From JAJYIW01 sp036787065 (GTDB taxonomy: Bacteria; Chloroflexota; Anaerolineae; Anaerolineales; Anaerolineaceae), in assembly GCA_036787065.1 (NCBI GenBank), contig DAIQPZ010000011.1, positions 1 through 32,688 on the forward strand: DNA of 32,688 nt, written 5' to 3'. This document shows positions 32,654-32,688 of the stretch, one piece after another. The notes under the pieces are model-generated. The model ran no database searches. It was not told where the DNA came from and worked only from the letters and a program-made list of their open reading frames with translations. Within the stretch, counting starts at the first letter, position 1, and each line of letters opens with the position of its first letter. A program made the translations under genes and the position numbers.

Positions 32654-32688
32654 GGGTGTTTGTGGGTGCTTCGCACCCACAAACACCC
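32654..32688. repeat. Dispersed hairpin repeat, copy 3 (cut by window end)
   Basis: Perfect 16-bp stem (32654-32669 with 32673-32688), 3-nt loop, with the shared core GGTGTTTGTGGGTGC. The right arm reaches the window edge, so the stem may be longer and a T run cannot be checked. It lies 55 bp after the foldase stop. Confidence 0.8.

Noticed and set aside
1..32688. CRISPR array, prophage, transposase, tRNA or rRNA genes
   Set aside because: None of their hallmarks (regular direct repeats with spacers, integrase motifs, cloverleaf with T-loop, rRNA blocks) was seen on either strand.

Overview
The window reads as a chromosomal segment of a Chloroflexota bacterium, most likely class Anaerolineae. 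This is inferred from family content, not from a search: very large TPR proteins with Pro/Thr/Glu-rich linkers, a PpiC-type isomerase with a long Pro/Thr insert, a sigma-54 with an inserted zinc-ribbon-like motif, and a zinc-type S18. No phage, integrase, transposase, CRISPR array, rRNA or tRNA was found.

Layout. 1-94: Pro/Thr-rich 3' end of an upstream gene, then a terminator. 161-1454: the housekeeping sigma factor. 1593-7622: a plus-strand run of a giant TPR/low-complexity protein (falsely split by a 100-N scaffold gap), a DUF2007-like protein, and two ORFs that look like one frameshifted membrane gene. 7644-8882 (minus): an Eis-like GNAT. 8883-9535: no intact gene, but a decayed AraC-type DNA-binding domain, a perfect-consensus sigma-70 promoter and a 25-bp hairpin ahead of rpmF. 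9803-13805 (minus): histidine kinase, class I/II aminotransferase, hflX, and a small two-helix membrane protein with no standard start codon. 14019-16305 (minus): trmFO and an M28/glutaminyl-cyclase-like membrane-anchored enzyme. 16428-29767 (plus): the most notable region, described below. 29868-31167: hairpin repeat, then rpsF-ssb-rpsR. 31258-32598: PpiC-type foldase. The window ends inside another copy of the hairpin repeat.

The central system is rpoN (sigma-54), a soluble PAS/GAF histidine kinase and an NtrC-class activator, joined by 4-bp ATGA overlaps. A near-consensus -24/-12 sigma-54 promoter lies just upstream of rpoN. A second lies directly after the activator gene and ahead of a three-gene unit: a small two-TM protein, an 1846-aa TPR protein, and a TPR protein carrying a clan CD (gingipain/caspase-like) cysteine peptidase domain with HG and AC dyad motifs. 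The activator has receiver and AAA+ domains with GAFTGA but no C-terminal HTH, so it may act without upstream binding sites. The proposal is a self-contained, autoregulated sigma-54 circuit that switches on a TPR-scaffolded, possibly membrane-associated proteolytic system. Domain identities rest on visible motifs; the functional link is inference.

Other points: a family of dispersed hairpins sharing one core, a 27-bp direct repeat bracketing trmFO-M28, and an exact 55-bp duplication on both sides of the N gap whose collapse restores one 1515-codon reading frame.
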